From Bryobacteraceae bacterium (lineage in GTDB: Bacteria > Acidobacteriota > Terriglobia > Bryobacterales > Bryobacteraceae): a DNA stretch of 64,000 nt. A model generated the notes under the pieces. The model was not told the DNA's origin. It did no database searches and worked only from the letters and a program-made list of their open reading frames with translations. This document shows positions 17,083 through 26,573 of this stretch, piece after piece. How positions within the stretch are numbered: position 1 is the stretch's first letter; every line of letters begins with the position of its first letter. A program made the position numbers and the translations under genes. The stretch covers positions 124,001-188,000 of the forward strand of contig BPGE01000001.1 of assembly GCA_026002875.1 (NCBI GenBank), given 5' to 3'.

Positions 17083-19191
17083 TCACCTGAACCCGTCGGC
17101 GCGCATCACGTCGGCGTTGGATGGATCGAGGCGCACCACAAGCATCGACCGACGGTCTGGCGAGAGAGAAAACGGGCCGATGCCGATGGGCAGAATCGGC
17201 TCGGGATAATCAGCGACCAGGCGCGTCGACCTGCTTTTCCAATCCATGTAAAACAGGGACTGCTGCACGGGCGCTTTCGGGCGGACGCCGAGGTAGTAAA
17301 TGCCGTGTTCGTCCAGCGCCCAGCAGGAGGTGCAATAGGGCACAAGCCCCGCCAGCACCCGCTCGACTTCGCCGGTCGAAACATCGACTCGCGAAAGCGT
17401 CGTGTCGGCGGGTTCGCGGACAAAGTAAACATGGCGGCCATCAGGCGATACGTCGAGCGACAGTCCGCGGACAGGAGTCACGACTTCGGGGGCGCCGCCC
17501 GAAGCCGGGTAACGCAGGATGGATCCGGCTGCAGCGGCATAGATCCACCGTCCATCGGGTGAAAACACCGGATGGACGCCGCGCGCCCCGAACGGCCGCA
17601 CGGTCCACCGGCTGCCGGACTCTTCCGCCAGATACATGTCTGTCGTCGCGGCATCGTTGAAGACGATCCGCCTTCCGTCCGGCGACCACCGGGGCACGGA
17701 TGGCCGTCCGTGGCGTGACGTCACCTGAACCGGGTTGCCTCCTTCGGCATCGCAAACCCAGATCTCCTCTTCTCCCGACCGGTCCGAGCGGAAAGCGATC
17801 CTCCTGCCATCAGGTGCATATTGCGGAGAGGCGTCCTGTCCAGAGGAGGCCACGATCCGTTTCCACGACACAGGCGGGCCGAAGTTCAGCCGCCAGACAT
17901 TCGGGTCGCTCTGGACCAGCGAATAGACGAGCCGCGCCGCCCTCCTTGAGTAAGTGAACTGGATGGGAAACTCTCCGTAAACTCCCGTTGGAGACGGTTC
18001 TTTTCCCTGAGCCAGGCGCCAGATCCGGTAGGAACCGCCGCGCGAAGAGCCAGCCAGAAGGCCGTCGGCCAGCCAGTCCATGGCAGTCACCATGCGCGAG
18101 TCCGAGGTCCATTGCCGCGGCGTTCCGCCCGTTACTGGAACAGTAAAGACTTCCTGGTAGCTGCGGTGAAATGCCCGGATGAAGGCGATGGTCTTCCCGT
18201 CGGGAGAAAATCGCGGGGCGACATCGCCGATGATCATCTCCTCCGGCTGCGTCAGCCGCCGTTTCTCGCCCGTGTCGAGGCGAACAACAAAGATGGAGAG
18301 CGGCTGGCTCAACGACGGCGTGTCATCCACAGCCAGCATGGTTCCATCCGGAGACCAATCAAGGTGGAAATAGGTCAGCCCGAACCGCGTGGGGAGAACC
18401 GGCGCCACGGCGCGTGGCTCCCCGCCCTCGGCAGGAAGAATGACGATGTCTCCCGACGAGGCGCCGAATCGCAGGCAGGCGATCTGTTTCCCATCCGGCG
18501 ACCAGGCTGGGCTCGACCACGAGTATCCCGGCGTCGAGAGCTGGCGGGGAGTGCCCTCTCCAAAGCGCTGCACCCAGATGGCCGGGAGCGACTGCTCGTT
18601 CTCCTGCCAGACGAACGCCACCGAGGATCCATCCGGTGAAACGGCGGGCTGAAACTCCTTGCCCGCCAGACGCGTCACGGGAGTCACCACGGGGGCCGTG
18701 TCCGGCACCTGACGCCTCATCAGGGCGATCAGGAGGAGGACAAGGACTGTCAACATCAGGAGTCCAGCCGCAGCCGGCCACCGCGGCCTGGCCTGCCCCG
18801 GCTGCGCGGGCGCGCTCTGCGGAAGAGACGCGTCTTCGCCGGACGCCGGCTGCCCCGGCGGCTCAGGCTTCTCCACGGTGACGGGACCCACGAGACGGTA
18901 TCCTCTCCCGGCGAAAGTCTCGATGTATGCCGGATCGCCCGGAGAGGCGCCAAGAATTTTACGGATGACAGCGATGTTCTGGGCGAGGTTGGCTTCATCG
19001 ACCACCCGGTCCGGCCAGACCGCCGCCATGATCTCTTCTTTCGTGGCCACTTCCGGCGACCGCGCAGCGAGCACCTGCAGGGTCTCGACCGCTTTCCGCG
19101 TCATGTGGATTGGCTGGTCGCCCCGGAACAGAACTTTTGCGGCGGCATCCAGCCGGTATGGCCCGAACCGATAGAGCGGATGAGTTTCCAA
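17083..19191 (-). CDS. CadC-like winged-helix regulator fused to a TolB-type propeller
   Basis: A 702-residue membrane-bound protein. Residues about 8-103 are an OmpR/PhoB-type winged helix (YRFGPYRLDAAAKVLFRGD, ATKEEIMAAVWPDRVVDE, YIETFAGRGYRLVG). A proline-rich linker leads to one transmembrane helix (about 139-158). The outer part (about 170-690) consists of WD40-like PD40/TolB repeats (FQPAVSPDGSSVAFVW, YSWSSPAWSPDGKQIACL, VPRWSPDGRRIVF). As in CadC, the DNA-binding domain faces the cytoplasm and the propeller the periplasm, so it probably senses an extracytoplasmic signal without phosphorylation. Start: TTG at 19191; a TATAAC box lies three bases before it, and tandem 11-bp repeats sit just upstream. 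It is divergent from a glycosidase/receptor operon, its likely target. Confidence 0.88.
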   Translation of the reverse strand: METHPLYRFGPYRLDAAAKVLFRGDQPIHMTRKAVETLQVLAARSPEVATKEEIMAAVWPDRVVDEANLAQNIAVIRKILGASPGDPAYIETFAGRGYRLVGPVTVEKPEPPGQPASGEDASLPQSAPAQPGQARPRWPAAAGLLMLTVLVLLLIALMRRQVPDTAPVVTPVTRLAGKEFQPAVSPDGSSVAFVWQENEQSLPAIWVQRFGEGTPRQLSTPGYSWSSPAWSPDGKQIACLRFGASSGDIVILPAEGGEPRAVAPVLPTRFGLTYFHLDWSPDGTMLAVDDTPSLSQPLSIFVVRLDTGEKRRLTQPEEMIIGDVAPRFSPDGKTIAFIRAFHRSYQEVFTVPVTGGTPRQWTSDSRMVTAMDWLADGLLAGSSRGGSYRIWRLAQGKEPSPTGVYGEFPIQFTYSRRAARLVYSLVQSDPNVWRLNFGPPVSWKRIVASSGQDASPQYAPDGRRIAFRSDRSGEEEIWVCDAEGGNPVQVTSRHGRPSVPRWSPDGRRIVFNDAATTDMYLAEESGSRWTVRPFGARGVHPVFSPDGRWIYAAAAGSILRYPASGGAPEVVTPVRGLSLDVSPDGRHVYFVREPADTTLSRVDVSTGEVERVLAGLVPYCTSCWALDEHGIYYLGVRPKAPVQQSLFYMDWKSRSTRLVADYPEPILPIGIGPFSLSPDRRSMLVVRLDPSNADVMRADGFR

Positions 19192-19209
19192 GGCGTTATA
19201 CCGCCCAAT

Positions 19210-19231
19210 TTAGAAATTTCTTAGAAACTTC
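19210..19231 (-). promoter_or_regulatory. Tandem 11-bp direct repeats, candidate operator for the CadC-like regulator
   Basis: TTAGAAATTTC (19210-19220) is directly followed by TTAGAAACTTC (19221-19231); the two differ at one base. OmpR/PhoB-type winged-helix proteins bind head-to-tail repeats with about 11-bp period. The repeats lie 10 bases upstream of a TATAAC box (reverse strand, 19195-19200), in the -35 region of the regulator gene and within the divergent intergenic region that also serves the glycosidase gene. Confidence 0.6.
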
Positions 19232-19377
19232 TTGCTGCCTGATCATTGCACGAAATTGCGGTTCGGCTGATCTTGGGTTAGTTCCATTTTACACCGCGCG
19301 CCCCGCTGGCTTGCGGTAACTGATATGTCTGTGGACGGGAGCCGGTCTTCTCCCGGCCACGGATGGAGTCCAGAGTG

Positions 19378-22020
19378 ATGCGCTCCGCGTGGAGAGGTTG
19401 GATCCTCGGGTTGATTCCGCTTCTGGCCGCTGGCAGCTCGCCGGTCGAAGAGGTGGCGAAAACGCTCGTTTCGCCTCCGCCTGACGCCAGAATCCTGATG
19501 CGCTGGTGGTGGTTTGGCCCGGCCGTCACCCAGCAGGAGCTGGACCGCGAACTGCAGGCAATGAGAAAGGCCGGCATCGGGGGCGTGGAGATCCAGCCGG
19601 TCTATCCGCTGGCTCTGGACGATCCTGCCAGCGGCATGCGGAACCTGCGCTTCCTGTCTCCCGAATTCCTGCAGGCGCTCCGCTTCACGGTCACGAGAGC
19701 ACAGAAGCTTGGACTCCGAGTGGACCTGACCTTGGGCAGCGGCTGGCCGTTTGGCGGCCCGAAAATTCCCAGGGAGCTCGCCGCCCAGCGCTTGCGCGTG
19801 GAGCCAACCGGCCGTCCGCCGCAGCTGCGATGGGGAGAGCGCGTCGTGCGCGAGTTCCCTGAAGAGGGGCTCCGGTTTGTGGAAACCCAGACGGGCCAGA
19901 TGGTGAAGCGGGCGGCCGTTGGTGCGGAAGGGTTCGTGTTCGACCATTACAGCCGCGCCGCGCTGGACCGGTATCTGGAAACCGTGGGCTGGCCCCTGTT
20001 GCAGGGGTTGGGTGCCGCGCGGCCCTACGCCGTGTTCTGCGACAGCCTGGAGGTGTTCGGGGCTGACTGGACTCCGGATCTTCCGCAGGAATTCCTGCGC
20101 CGCCGCGGCTACGATCTGCTGCCGCTGCTGCCCGCGCTGGCGGGGGAGTGGAACGAGGAAAAGGCGCGGATCCGGCACGACTGGGCGCTGACGCTCACGG
20201 AACTGGCCGAAGAGAGGTTCCTGCAGCCTCTGGCGGAATGGTCGCTCCGCCAGGGCGTCAAACTGCGCGCCCAGGTGTATGGCACGCCGCCCGTCACGCT
20301 GGCCAGCCAGCGCTATGTGGATCTCGCCGATGGCGAACAGACCCAGTGGCGGCGGCTGAGCACGTCGCGATGGGCCTCCAGCGCCAACCATATTCTGCGG
20401 CGCCCGGTCACCGCTTCGGAGACGTGGACATGGCTGCATTCGCCGACGTTCGCCGCCACGCCGCTCGACGTGAAAGCGGAAGCCGACATTCACTTTATTC
20501 AGGGCATCAACGAGCTGATCGGCCACGGCTGGCCGTACTCGCCTCCGCAGGCTGGCAAGCCGGGATGGGGCTTCTATGCGGCCGCAGCGCTGAATGATCA
20601 CAATCCCTGGTGGCCTGTGATGCCGGATCTGGCTCTCTACCTGCAGCGGGTCAGCTGGCTGCTGCGGCAGGGGGAGCCCGTATCCGACCTGCTGCTGTAC
20701 ATCCCGGTGGCGGAAATCCGATCGCGCTTTTCCGCGGGCGGCGGACACGTCTCGATCGACCGGGGGATTCACGCAGTGATCGGTGAAACGGTCATCCCGC
20801 AGATTCTGGACGCCGGGTACAACTTCGACGCCGTGGACGACGGGCTGCTGGAAGAGGCGCTCGCGGGCGGCCGCTATCGGGGCATCGTCGTCGTGAATGC
20901 CGAGCGGATCGATGCTCCCGTGCTGGACCGGCTGACGGCCTTTGCGCGTGCTGGCGGGCGCGTTTTCGTCGCCGGCCGCAAGCCCCGGCTTTCTCCCGGC
21001 TACCTGAACGCGAAGGCAAACGACGCCCGTGTGCAGGAGGCTGCCGGGCGCCTGTTTTCGGAAGCCCGGGTCGTGGCTGTTGACGAAAGTTCGCTGGGCG
21101 GGGCCTTGCGGCGCGCCTTCGAGCCGCCCCTGAGCTGGGAGCCGCGCTCTGCTGCGCTCGGGTACGCGCACAGGAAGCTGCGGGATGGCGAGGCCTTTTT
21201 TGTGGCCAACACCGGAAACCGCCCCTGGCGGGGCCGGCTGAAATTCCGCGCCCCGTCTCAGCCCGCCTTCTCATGGGATCTGCTGACAGGCGAGAAGCAG
21301 GACTTCCGCGGAGAAGTCGAGATTCCCCCGCACGGTTCGCTTGTTTTCCTCGCCGGACTGGCGCTGAATTCCGCGCCTTCGAGGAAACAGCCGGTCCGGG
21401 AAGTGGATCTCAGCACTGAATGGGAAGTGACGTTCCTTGACACGGGACGCAAAGTCCGGTTCGACACGCTGCGGTCGTGGACAGAAGACGAAGAGAGCCG
21501 GTTCTACTCCGGGACGGCGGCGTACGAAAAGACGGTCCGGCTCGAGCGCGGCGATCTCCAGGCATGGCTGGAATTCGGGCCGGTTTCGCCGGTGGATCCG
21601 CAGCCGCAGCGCCAGCCCGGCATGCGCGCGTGGATTGACGCGCCAGTCCGCGACGCAGCCGTCGTTTATGTCAACGGCAAGCGGGCAGGAAGCGTGTTCG
21701 CGCCGCCCTACCGGCTGGATCTGAGCGGCTGGCTGCAGGCGGGCGAGAACCGCCTTCGCATTGAAGTTTCCAACACGAACCTCAACCTTCTGGCGAAACT
21801 CGGCGAGCCGGACTACCGGGTGCTCGCAGCGGCTTACGGGGAGAGGTTCCAGATGCAGGACATGCGCAATCTTGAGCCGGCGCCCAGCGGGCTGACCGGC
21901 AGGGTCAAACTCGTCGTCTGGCAGGAAGCAGGCGGCGAAACGTCAAACAGTGGGAGTTTGTCCAATCCGCCGCAGGGCGGGCCGCGCGCCCGCTCCAGCG
22001 GCGCGAACCAAACCAGGTGA
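19378..22020 (+). CDS. Glycoside hydrolase related to family GH106 (alpha-L-rhamnosidase-like)
   Basis: An 880-residue exported protein with a signal peptide. Early motifs MRWWWFGPAVTQQELDREL, AGIGGVEIQPVYPL and GLRVDLTLGSGWPFGGP are typical of GH106-like enzymes, which hydrolyse alpha-L-rhamnosides. The C-terminal part (about residues 690-860; AWIDAPVRDAAVVYVNGKRA, LSGWLQAGENRLRIEVSNT) is a galactose-binding-like beta-sandwich. Several GH106-like proteins have uncharacterised specificity, so the rhamnosidase label is tentative. An ATG at 19363 is in frame; 19378 is preferred because a GGAG lies nine bases before it. The receptor gene starts 10 bases after its stop, and the two are divergent from the CadC-like regulator. 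Confidence 0.8.
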   Translation: MRSAWRGWILGLIPLLAAGSSPVEEVAKTLVSPPPDARILMRWWWFGPAVTQQELDRELQAMRKAGIGGVEIQPVYPLALDDPASGMRNLRFLSPEFLQALRFTVTRAQKLGLRVDLTLGSGWPFGGPKIPRELAAQRLRVEPTGRPPQLRWGERVVREFPEEGLRFVETQTGQMVKRAAVGAEGFVFDHYSRAALDRYLETVGWPLLQGLGAARPYAVFCDSLEVFGADWTPDLPQEFLRRRGYDLLPLLPALAGEWNEEKARIRHDWALTLTELAEERFLQPLAEWSLRQGVKLRAQVYGTPPVTLASQRYVDLADGEQTQWRRLSTSRWASSANHILRRPVTASETWTWLHSPTFAATPLDVKAEADIHFIQGINELIGHGWPYSPPQAGKPGWGFYAAAALNDHNPWWPVMPDLALYLQRVSWLLRQGEPVSDLLLYIPVAEIRSRFSAGGGHVSIDRGIHAVIGETVIPQILDAGYNFDAVDDGLLEEALAGGRYRGIVVVNAERIDAPVLDRLTAFARAGGRVFVAGRKPRLSPGYLNAKANDARVQEAAGRLFSEARVVAVDESSLGGALRRAFEPPLSWEPRSAALGYAHRKLRDGEAFFVANTGNRPWRGRLKFRAPSQPAFSWDLLTGEKQDFRGEVEIPPHGSLVFLAGLALNSAPSRKQPVREVDLSTEWEVTFLDTGRKVRFDTLRSWTEDEESRFYSGTAAYEKTVRLERGDLQAWLEFGPVSPVDPQPQRQPGMRAWIDAPVRDAAVVYVNGKRAGSVFAPPYRLDLSGWLQAGENRLRIEVSNTNLNLLAKLGEPDYRVLAAAYGERFQMQDMRNLEPAPSGLTGRVKLVVWQEAGGETSNSGSLSNPPQGGPRARSSGANQTR

Positions 22021-22030
22021 AAGGAAAGCT

Positions 22031-25000
22031 ATGAAGTCTCGCATCATGTGGATCGTTTCACTGTGCTTCCTGCTCGCCCTGGCGGGCATGGCGCAGGATC
22101 CGCGCGGCTCGATCACGGGCATCGTCACCGATCCGTCGGGAGCGGTGGTGCCTGACGCCAGCGTGGAAGTTGTCAACAAGGCCATGGGCACTCGCATCAG
22201 TCTGAAGACGAACGATGCGGGCGTCTACAATGCGCTTTATCTGCTGCCCGGGCGCTACCAGGTCACCGTCGAGGCGGCTGGATTCAAGAAAGCCATCCGC
22301 GATGAGATCGAGGTCCGCGTGGACGACCGCGTGGCCGTCAACTTCCAGCTCGACGTGGGAGGCACGGAACAGACGGTGACCGTCGTTGGCGAAGTCCCCC
22401 TGTTGTCAACGGAAACAGCCTCTCTTGGCGCTGTCGTCGACCAACGGCGGGTGCAGGAACTGCCCGTTCCGCACGGCAATCCTTATTTCCTGATTGGTCT
22501 GGCGGCTGGCGTCGCTTTCACGCGCGACGCCCGCCTGGACCGCCCATTCGAGCCCACCCACATCGTCGGCTACGCCATGGACGGCACGCGCGCCAACCGC
22601 AGCGACGTCACCATCGACGGCGCCGTCAGCACGGCCACCGCAGGAGGCGGCGAAGTGATTGCCTCCTATGTCCCGCCCGCCGACATCGTGCAGGAGTTCA
22701 AGGTTCAGACGGCAACCTTCGACGCCCAGTTCGGCCAGACCGAAGGCGGCGTCACCAATATCAGCATCAAGTCGGGCACCAATGAATACCACGGCACGGG
22801 CTACTACACGAACATGACGCCGGGGCTGTTCGCCAACGACTTCTTCGCAAACCGCAGCGGCATACCACGGCCGGACTTCTACTATCACCGCTACGGGGCC
22901 ACGCTGGGCGGGCCCATTTCGATCCCCAAGCTCTACGACGGGCGCAACCGCACGTTCTTCATGTGGGGCATGGAGGGTATCAAGGAAGGCCGCCCGCGCA
23001 ACAACGGCACGCCCACTGTCCCGACCGAAGCGATGAAGAACGGAGACTTCTCTGCTCTGCTCGGCGTTTCCAGCAGCTTCCAGATCTACAATCCCTGGAC
23101 GCGGCGTCCCGCCGCTGGCGGCCGGTTCCAGTCCGATCCGTTCCCCGGCAACATCATTCCCGCCTCGCTGTTCAATCCCATCGCCAAACGGGTGCTCGAC
23201 ACCTACTACCCCAAGCCCTTGCAGCCTGGCAACCCCGATGGGACCAACAACTATCTGCGGCCTGAACTGATGGAAACGGCCGACTACCTGTCCAATACCA
23301 TCCGCGTCGACCACAACATCACCCAGGCCAACCGCATCTACGCCCGCGTGAGCTGGTATGACCGCGACAGCTGGTACAACGACTACTTCAACAACGCGGC
23401 CACGGGCCAGGCTTTCTGGTTCATTTCCCGCTCCGCCGTGCTCGACGACGTCTGGACGCTCAGCCCGACCATGGTGCTCAACGTCCGTTACGGCTATAAC
23501 CGGTTCATCCGCCGGCAAGACGGCAATCCGCTCGGCCGCGGTTTTGATCTGACGTCGCTCGGCTTTCCGGCGTCCTACGCCAATGCAATCGATCCGGCGG
23601 TGCGCCGTTTCCCGCGCTTCGACATTACTGGTTATCAGGGGACTGGATTTACGGGCGAAAACCGGCCGAATGACGTGCATAATTTCGTCGGGATTTTGAC
23701 GAAAGTGTTCTCCCGCCACACAATCAGGACCGGAACGGAGTTCCGCTCCTATCGCGAGACCAGCCAGTTCTACAACAACGACCAGACGGGGCGCTTCATT
23801 TTCGACGCCACGTACACGCGCGGACCGCTGGACAGCTCTCCGGCGGCGCCCAACCAGCTCGGCCAGTCTGTGGCGGCGTTCCTGCTTGGAATTCCGACCT
23901 CCTCGAGCTACGTTCAGGTCAACGACAGCTATGCTGAACAGTCGGTTTCCTGGGCCTGGTTCCTTCAGGACGACTGGAAAGTCAACTCCAGGCTCACGCT
24001 GAACCTCGGCATCCGGTGGGAGTGGGACGGCCCGCTCACGGAGCGCTTCAACCGCAGCGTCCGCAACTTCGACGTGAACTACACTCAGCCCTTCGAGTCC
24101 GCGGCCCGCGCCGCATATGCGCTGAACCCCACTCCGGAAGTGCCTCCTGCTCTGTTCGCGACTCGCGGCGGCCTCACTTTCGCCGGAGTGAATGGCGAGC
24201 CGCGGGAGCTGTATTACACGCCGCGCAACAACTTTATGCCGCGCTTCGGGTTCGCCTATCAGCTTGATTCCAAGACCGTCCTGCGCGGCGGTTACGGCAT
24301 GTTCTTCGGCTTCCTCGGCCAGCGCCGCGGCGATGTGGTGCAGACCGGATTCAGCCGCCCGACGCCGTTCATCCCCACCATCGACGGCTACACCTTCATC
24401 AACACGCTATCCAACCCGTTCCCCGACGGCATCCTGCGGCCTGTCGGAGCCGGTCAGGGATTCCAGACGTTTGTCGGCAACAGCGTCACCTTCTTCAATG
24501 AGTACCCTCTGCGGCCCTATATGCAGCGCTGGCAGTTCGGCATCCAGCGCACTCTCGGCCACGGCTATGTCGCCGAGCTCAGCTATGTGGGCAACCGCGG
24601 CACCCATGTCGAAATCGGCCAGAACTTCAATGCAACGCCGATCGAGTTCCTCAGCCACAACCTGTTGCGTGACCAACCGCGCATCGACTACCTGACAACC
24701 AACCTGCCGAATCCGTTCCGCGGGCTTCTGCCGGCCGGCGCCACCAGTTCCTTCGTTGGCGCCCTCATGTCCCGCGAGCGCCTCCTCCGGCCCTTCCCCC
24801 ACTTCGACTCCGTCAACGCTTCCCGCTTCGATGGTTACTCCTGGTACCATTCGATGCAGGCCAACCTCGAGCGCCGCTTCGCCAAGGGGTACACGATCGG
24901 CGCCAGCTACACGTTCTCGAAGTTCATGCAGGCGACCGAGACGCTGGTCACCAACGCTCCGCGTCCCGTCGAGGTGATCTCCGACCTAGACCGCCCGCAC

Positions 25001-25534
25001 CGCCTCGTGGTCAATGGCATCTGGGAGCTTCCGTTCGGCCGCGGCAAGGCCTTCGGCGCCAACTGGAACCGCCCAACGAACTTCATCCTTGGCGGATGGC
25101 AGCTCACGGGCGTCTATACGTTCCAGAGCGGTGCGCCTATCAACTTCGGCAACATCATCTTCCTCGGCAACCTGAAAGACATCCTCCTGCCGCGCGACCA
25201 GCGTAGGGTGGAACGCTGGTTCAACACGGATGCCGGTTTCGAGCGGCGCGCGGCGTTCCAGCTCGACCGGAACTACCGCTGGTTCCCGCCGCGGTTCAGC
25301 TTCCTCAGGGCGCATGAGATCAACAACTTCGACCTCGGCCTGATCAAGAACACCCGGATTTTCGGCGAGAAGGTGAACGTGCAGTTCCGGGCGGAATTCC
25401 TGAACGCTCTGAACCGGGCCCAGTTCCCTGCGCCCAACACGAATCCCACCGTGGCCCAGTTCGGCCAGGCCATCGCCTCAACGCAGGCGAACTACCCGCG
25501 CCGGACCCAGCTCATGGCCAGATTCGTTTTCTGA
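22031..25534 (+). CDS. TonB-dependent receptor with carboxypeptidase-regulatory-like domain (second copy)
   Basis: An 1167-residue outer-membrane receptor of the same architecture as the one at 8733. It has a signal peptide (ends near AGMA), a CarboxypepD_reg domain (about 24-105; DPSGAVVPDASVEVVNKAMG), a plug (about 110-260; VGYAMDGTRANRSDVTIDGA) and a barrel ending in a phenylalanine (QLMARFVF). The frame is open upstream to 21950, but the ATG at 22031 with AAGGAAAG immediately before it and a following signal peptide is clearly the start. It is the second gene of an operon with the GH106-like enzyme, so it probably imports the product or substrate of that glycosidase. A strong terminator follows 22 bases after the stop. 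Confidence 0.93.
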   Translation: MKSRIMWIVSLCFLLALAGMAQDPRGSITGIVTDPSGAVVPDASVEVVNKAMGTRISLKTNDAGVYNALYLLPGRYQVTVEAAGFKKAIRDEIEVRVDDRVAVNFQLDVGGTEQTVTVVGEVPLLSTETASLGAVVDQRRVQELPVPHGNPYFLIGLAAGVAFTRDARLDRPFEPTHIVGYAMDGTRANRSDVTIDGAVSTATAGGGEVIASYVPPADIVQEFKVQTATFDAQFGQTEGGVTNISIKSGTNEYHGTGYYTNMTPGLFANDFFANRSGIPRPDFYYHRYGATLGGPISIPKLYDGRNRTFFMWGMEGIKEGRPRNNGTPTVPTEAMKNGDFSALLGVSSSFQIYNPWTRRPAAGGRFQSDPFPGNIIPASLFNPIAKRVLDTYYPKPLQPGNPDGTNNYLRPELMETADYLSNTIRVDHNITQANRIYARVSWYDRDSWYNDYFNNAATGQAFWFISRSAVLDDVWTLSPTMVLNVRYGYNRFIRRQDGNPLGRGFDLTSLGFPASYANAIDPAVRRFPRFDITGYQGTGFTGENRPNDVHNFVGILTKVFSRHTIRTGTEFRSYRETSQFYNNDQTGRFIFDATYTRGPLDSSPAAPNQLGQSVAAFLLGIPTSSSYVQVNDSYAEQSVSWAWFLQDDWKVNSRLTLNLGIRWEWDGPLTERFNRSVRNFDVNYTQPFESAARAAYALNPTPEVPPALFATRGGLTFAGVNGEPRELYYTPRNNFMPRFGFAYQLDSKTVLRGGYGMFFGFLGQRRGDVVQTGFSRPTPFIPTIDGYTFINTLSNPFPDGILRPVGAGQGFQTFVGNSVTFFNEYPLRPYMQRWQFGIQRTLGHGYVAELSYVGNRGTHVEIGQNFNATPIEFLSHNLLRDQPRIDYLTTNLPNPFRGLLPAGATSSFVGALMSRERLLRPFPHFDSVNASRFDGYSWYHSMQANLERRFAKGYTIGASYTFSKFMQATETLVTNAPRPVEVISDLDRPHRLVVNGIWELPFGRGKAFGANWNRPTNFILGGWQLTGVYTFQSGAPINFGNIIFLGNLKDILLPRDQRRVERWFNTDAGFERRAAFQLDRNYRWFPPRFSFLRAHEINNFDLGLIKNTRIFGEKVNVQFRAEFLNALNRAQFPAPNTNPTVAQFGQAIASTQANYPRRTQLMARFVF

Positions 25535-25556
25535 CCGCAAGACGACCCTGTGGTTT

Positions 25557-25598
25557 GCCCCGCCCCGGCAGGAGCCGTCCGGGGCGGGGCGATTTTTT
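25557..25598 (+). terminator. Rho-independent terminator after the receptor operon
   Basis: A perfect 12-bp GC stem (25557-25568 with 25579-25590), a 10-base loop, then GA and a run of seven T. Confidence 0.93.
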
Positions 25599-25655
25599 TC
25601 TGAGCCTCTGCGGCGCGAACGACATCGAGCAGGGTAAGTTCAACCTCCACCGGGT

Positions 25656-26573
25656 TTGACTGGCCGTACCACCGTTTCTTCTCCCGCAGATTTCCGGCAA
25701 TTCTTCCGCCGTCTGAAGCGAACAGCAGGACGCCTGCACGCTGTGCGGGGAAACGCGGGCCTGTACCGCCAGCGACAGGGATCGCCGCGGAACCCTCTCC
25801 ACTTGGTGCTCTGCCACGGCTGCGGGCTGATCCCCCAGTCGCCTCTGCCATCCTCCGACGGACAGAAGCAGTACTACAGCGGGCTCTACAGGCTCGAATC
25901 CCGGGGTGCTCCGCAGTCCTCGCCCCGCCATGTCTTCCGCAACAGCCTGGCTGCCTGTGAGAGGTTGCCCTGGCTGAGACAGGCCCTCCCATCTCCCGGG
26001 CCAGTGCTCGACGTAGGCAGCGGCAGCGGAGAATTCCTCCGGCTGCTGGCGCGGCTGGGCTACGAAGCCGCCGGCATTGAGCCTGACCCCAATTACGCCG
26101 CCTTCGCCCGCAACAAGCTCCAGGTACCCGTCTACACCGGCGTGCTGGAAGAAACGTTCCTTCCCGAGCGCCATTTCGCCTGCGTCACCAGCTTCCATGT
26201 CATCGAGCACGTGCCCGACCCTGCGGCATTCCTCGCCCGGTTGCGCGTCCTTGTCCGCCCCGGCGGCCGGCTGGTGCTGGAAACCCCGGACGTGGAGAGC
26301 CCCTTCCCGCGGGGACGCCGGCGCTTCCACCGGGCGCACCTCCACTTCTTCAGCCTGGACATTCTCGTCCGTTGCGCCGCGGCCGCGGGAAGGAAGACTC
26401 TTGAGTGGGGACGGAGCTGGGACGGAGGGAACCTGTTCCTTGTCGCCGAGGAGAGCGATTCCATCGCTTCAGTATCGGACGGACCCCCTTGGACCAGCCG
26501 CCTTGCGGCGCTTCCGGGCGGCCATGCGCGCCTCCTCCTACTATGGCTCGCCGCTGTTTCTGCCCCGGCTTGA
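25656..26573 (+). CDS. Class I SAM-dependent methyltransferase, probably frameshifted near the 3' end
   Basis: A 305-residue open frame. The Methyltransf_23-type fold is clear: motif I VLDVGSGSGEFLRLLARLGY, acidic GIEPDPN, the central FHVIEHVPDPAAFLARLRVL and RPGGRLVLETPDVESPF. A lone C-x-x-C (LCHGCGL) near residue 55 recalls the zinc-binding start of many sugar/lipid methyltransferases. From about 26485 the frame loses its GC-rich third positions, while the +1 frame shows strong third-position GC and a natural continuation (LRRFRAAMRASSYYGSPLF, LPRLERQLAARMREWRAAK). The switch falls at a C5 run (26484-26488), so a one-base insertion, real or a sequencing error, probably truncated the product. 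The TTG start at 25656 is the best available but uncertain. First gene of a surface-glycan type cluster. Confidence 0.75.
   Translation: MTGRTTVSSPADFRQFFRRLKRTAGRLHAVRGNAGLYRQRQGSPRNPLHLVLCHGCGLIPQSPLPSSDGQKQYYSGLYRLESRGAPQSSPRHVFRNSLAACERLPWLRQALPSPGPVLDVGSGSGEFLRLLARLGYEAAGIEPDPNYAAFARNKLQVPVYTGVLEETFLPERHFACVTSFHVIEHVPDPAAFLARLRVLVRPGGRLVLETPDVESPFPRGRRRFHRAHLHFFSLDILVRCAAAAGRKTLEWGRSWDGGNLFLVAEESDSIASVSDGPPWTSRLAALPGGHARLLLLWLAAVSAPA

Noticed and set aside
19243-21171. 642-residue reverse open frame
   Set aside because: Antisense to the GH106-like enzyme and lacking recognisable motifs.
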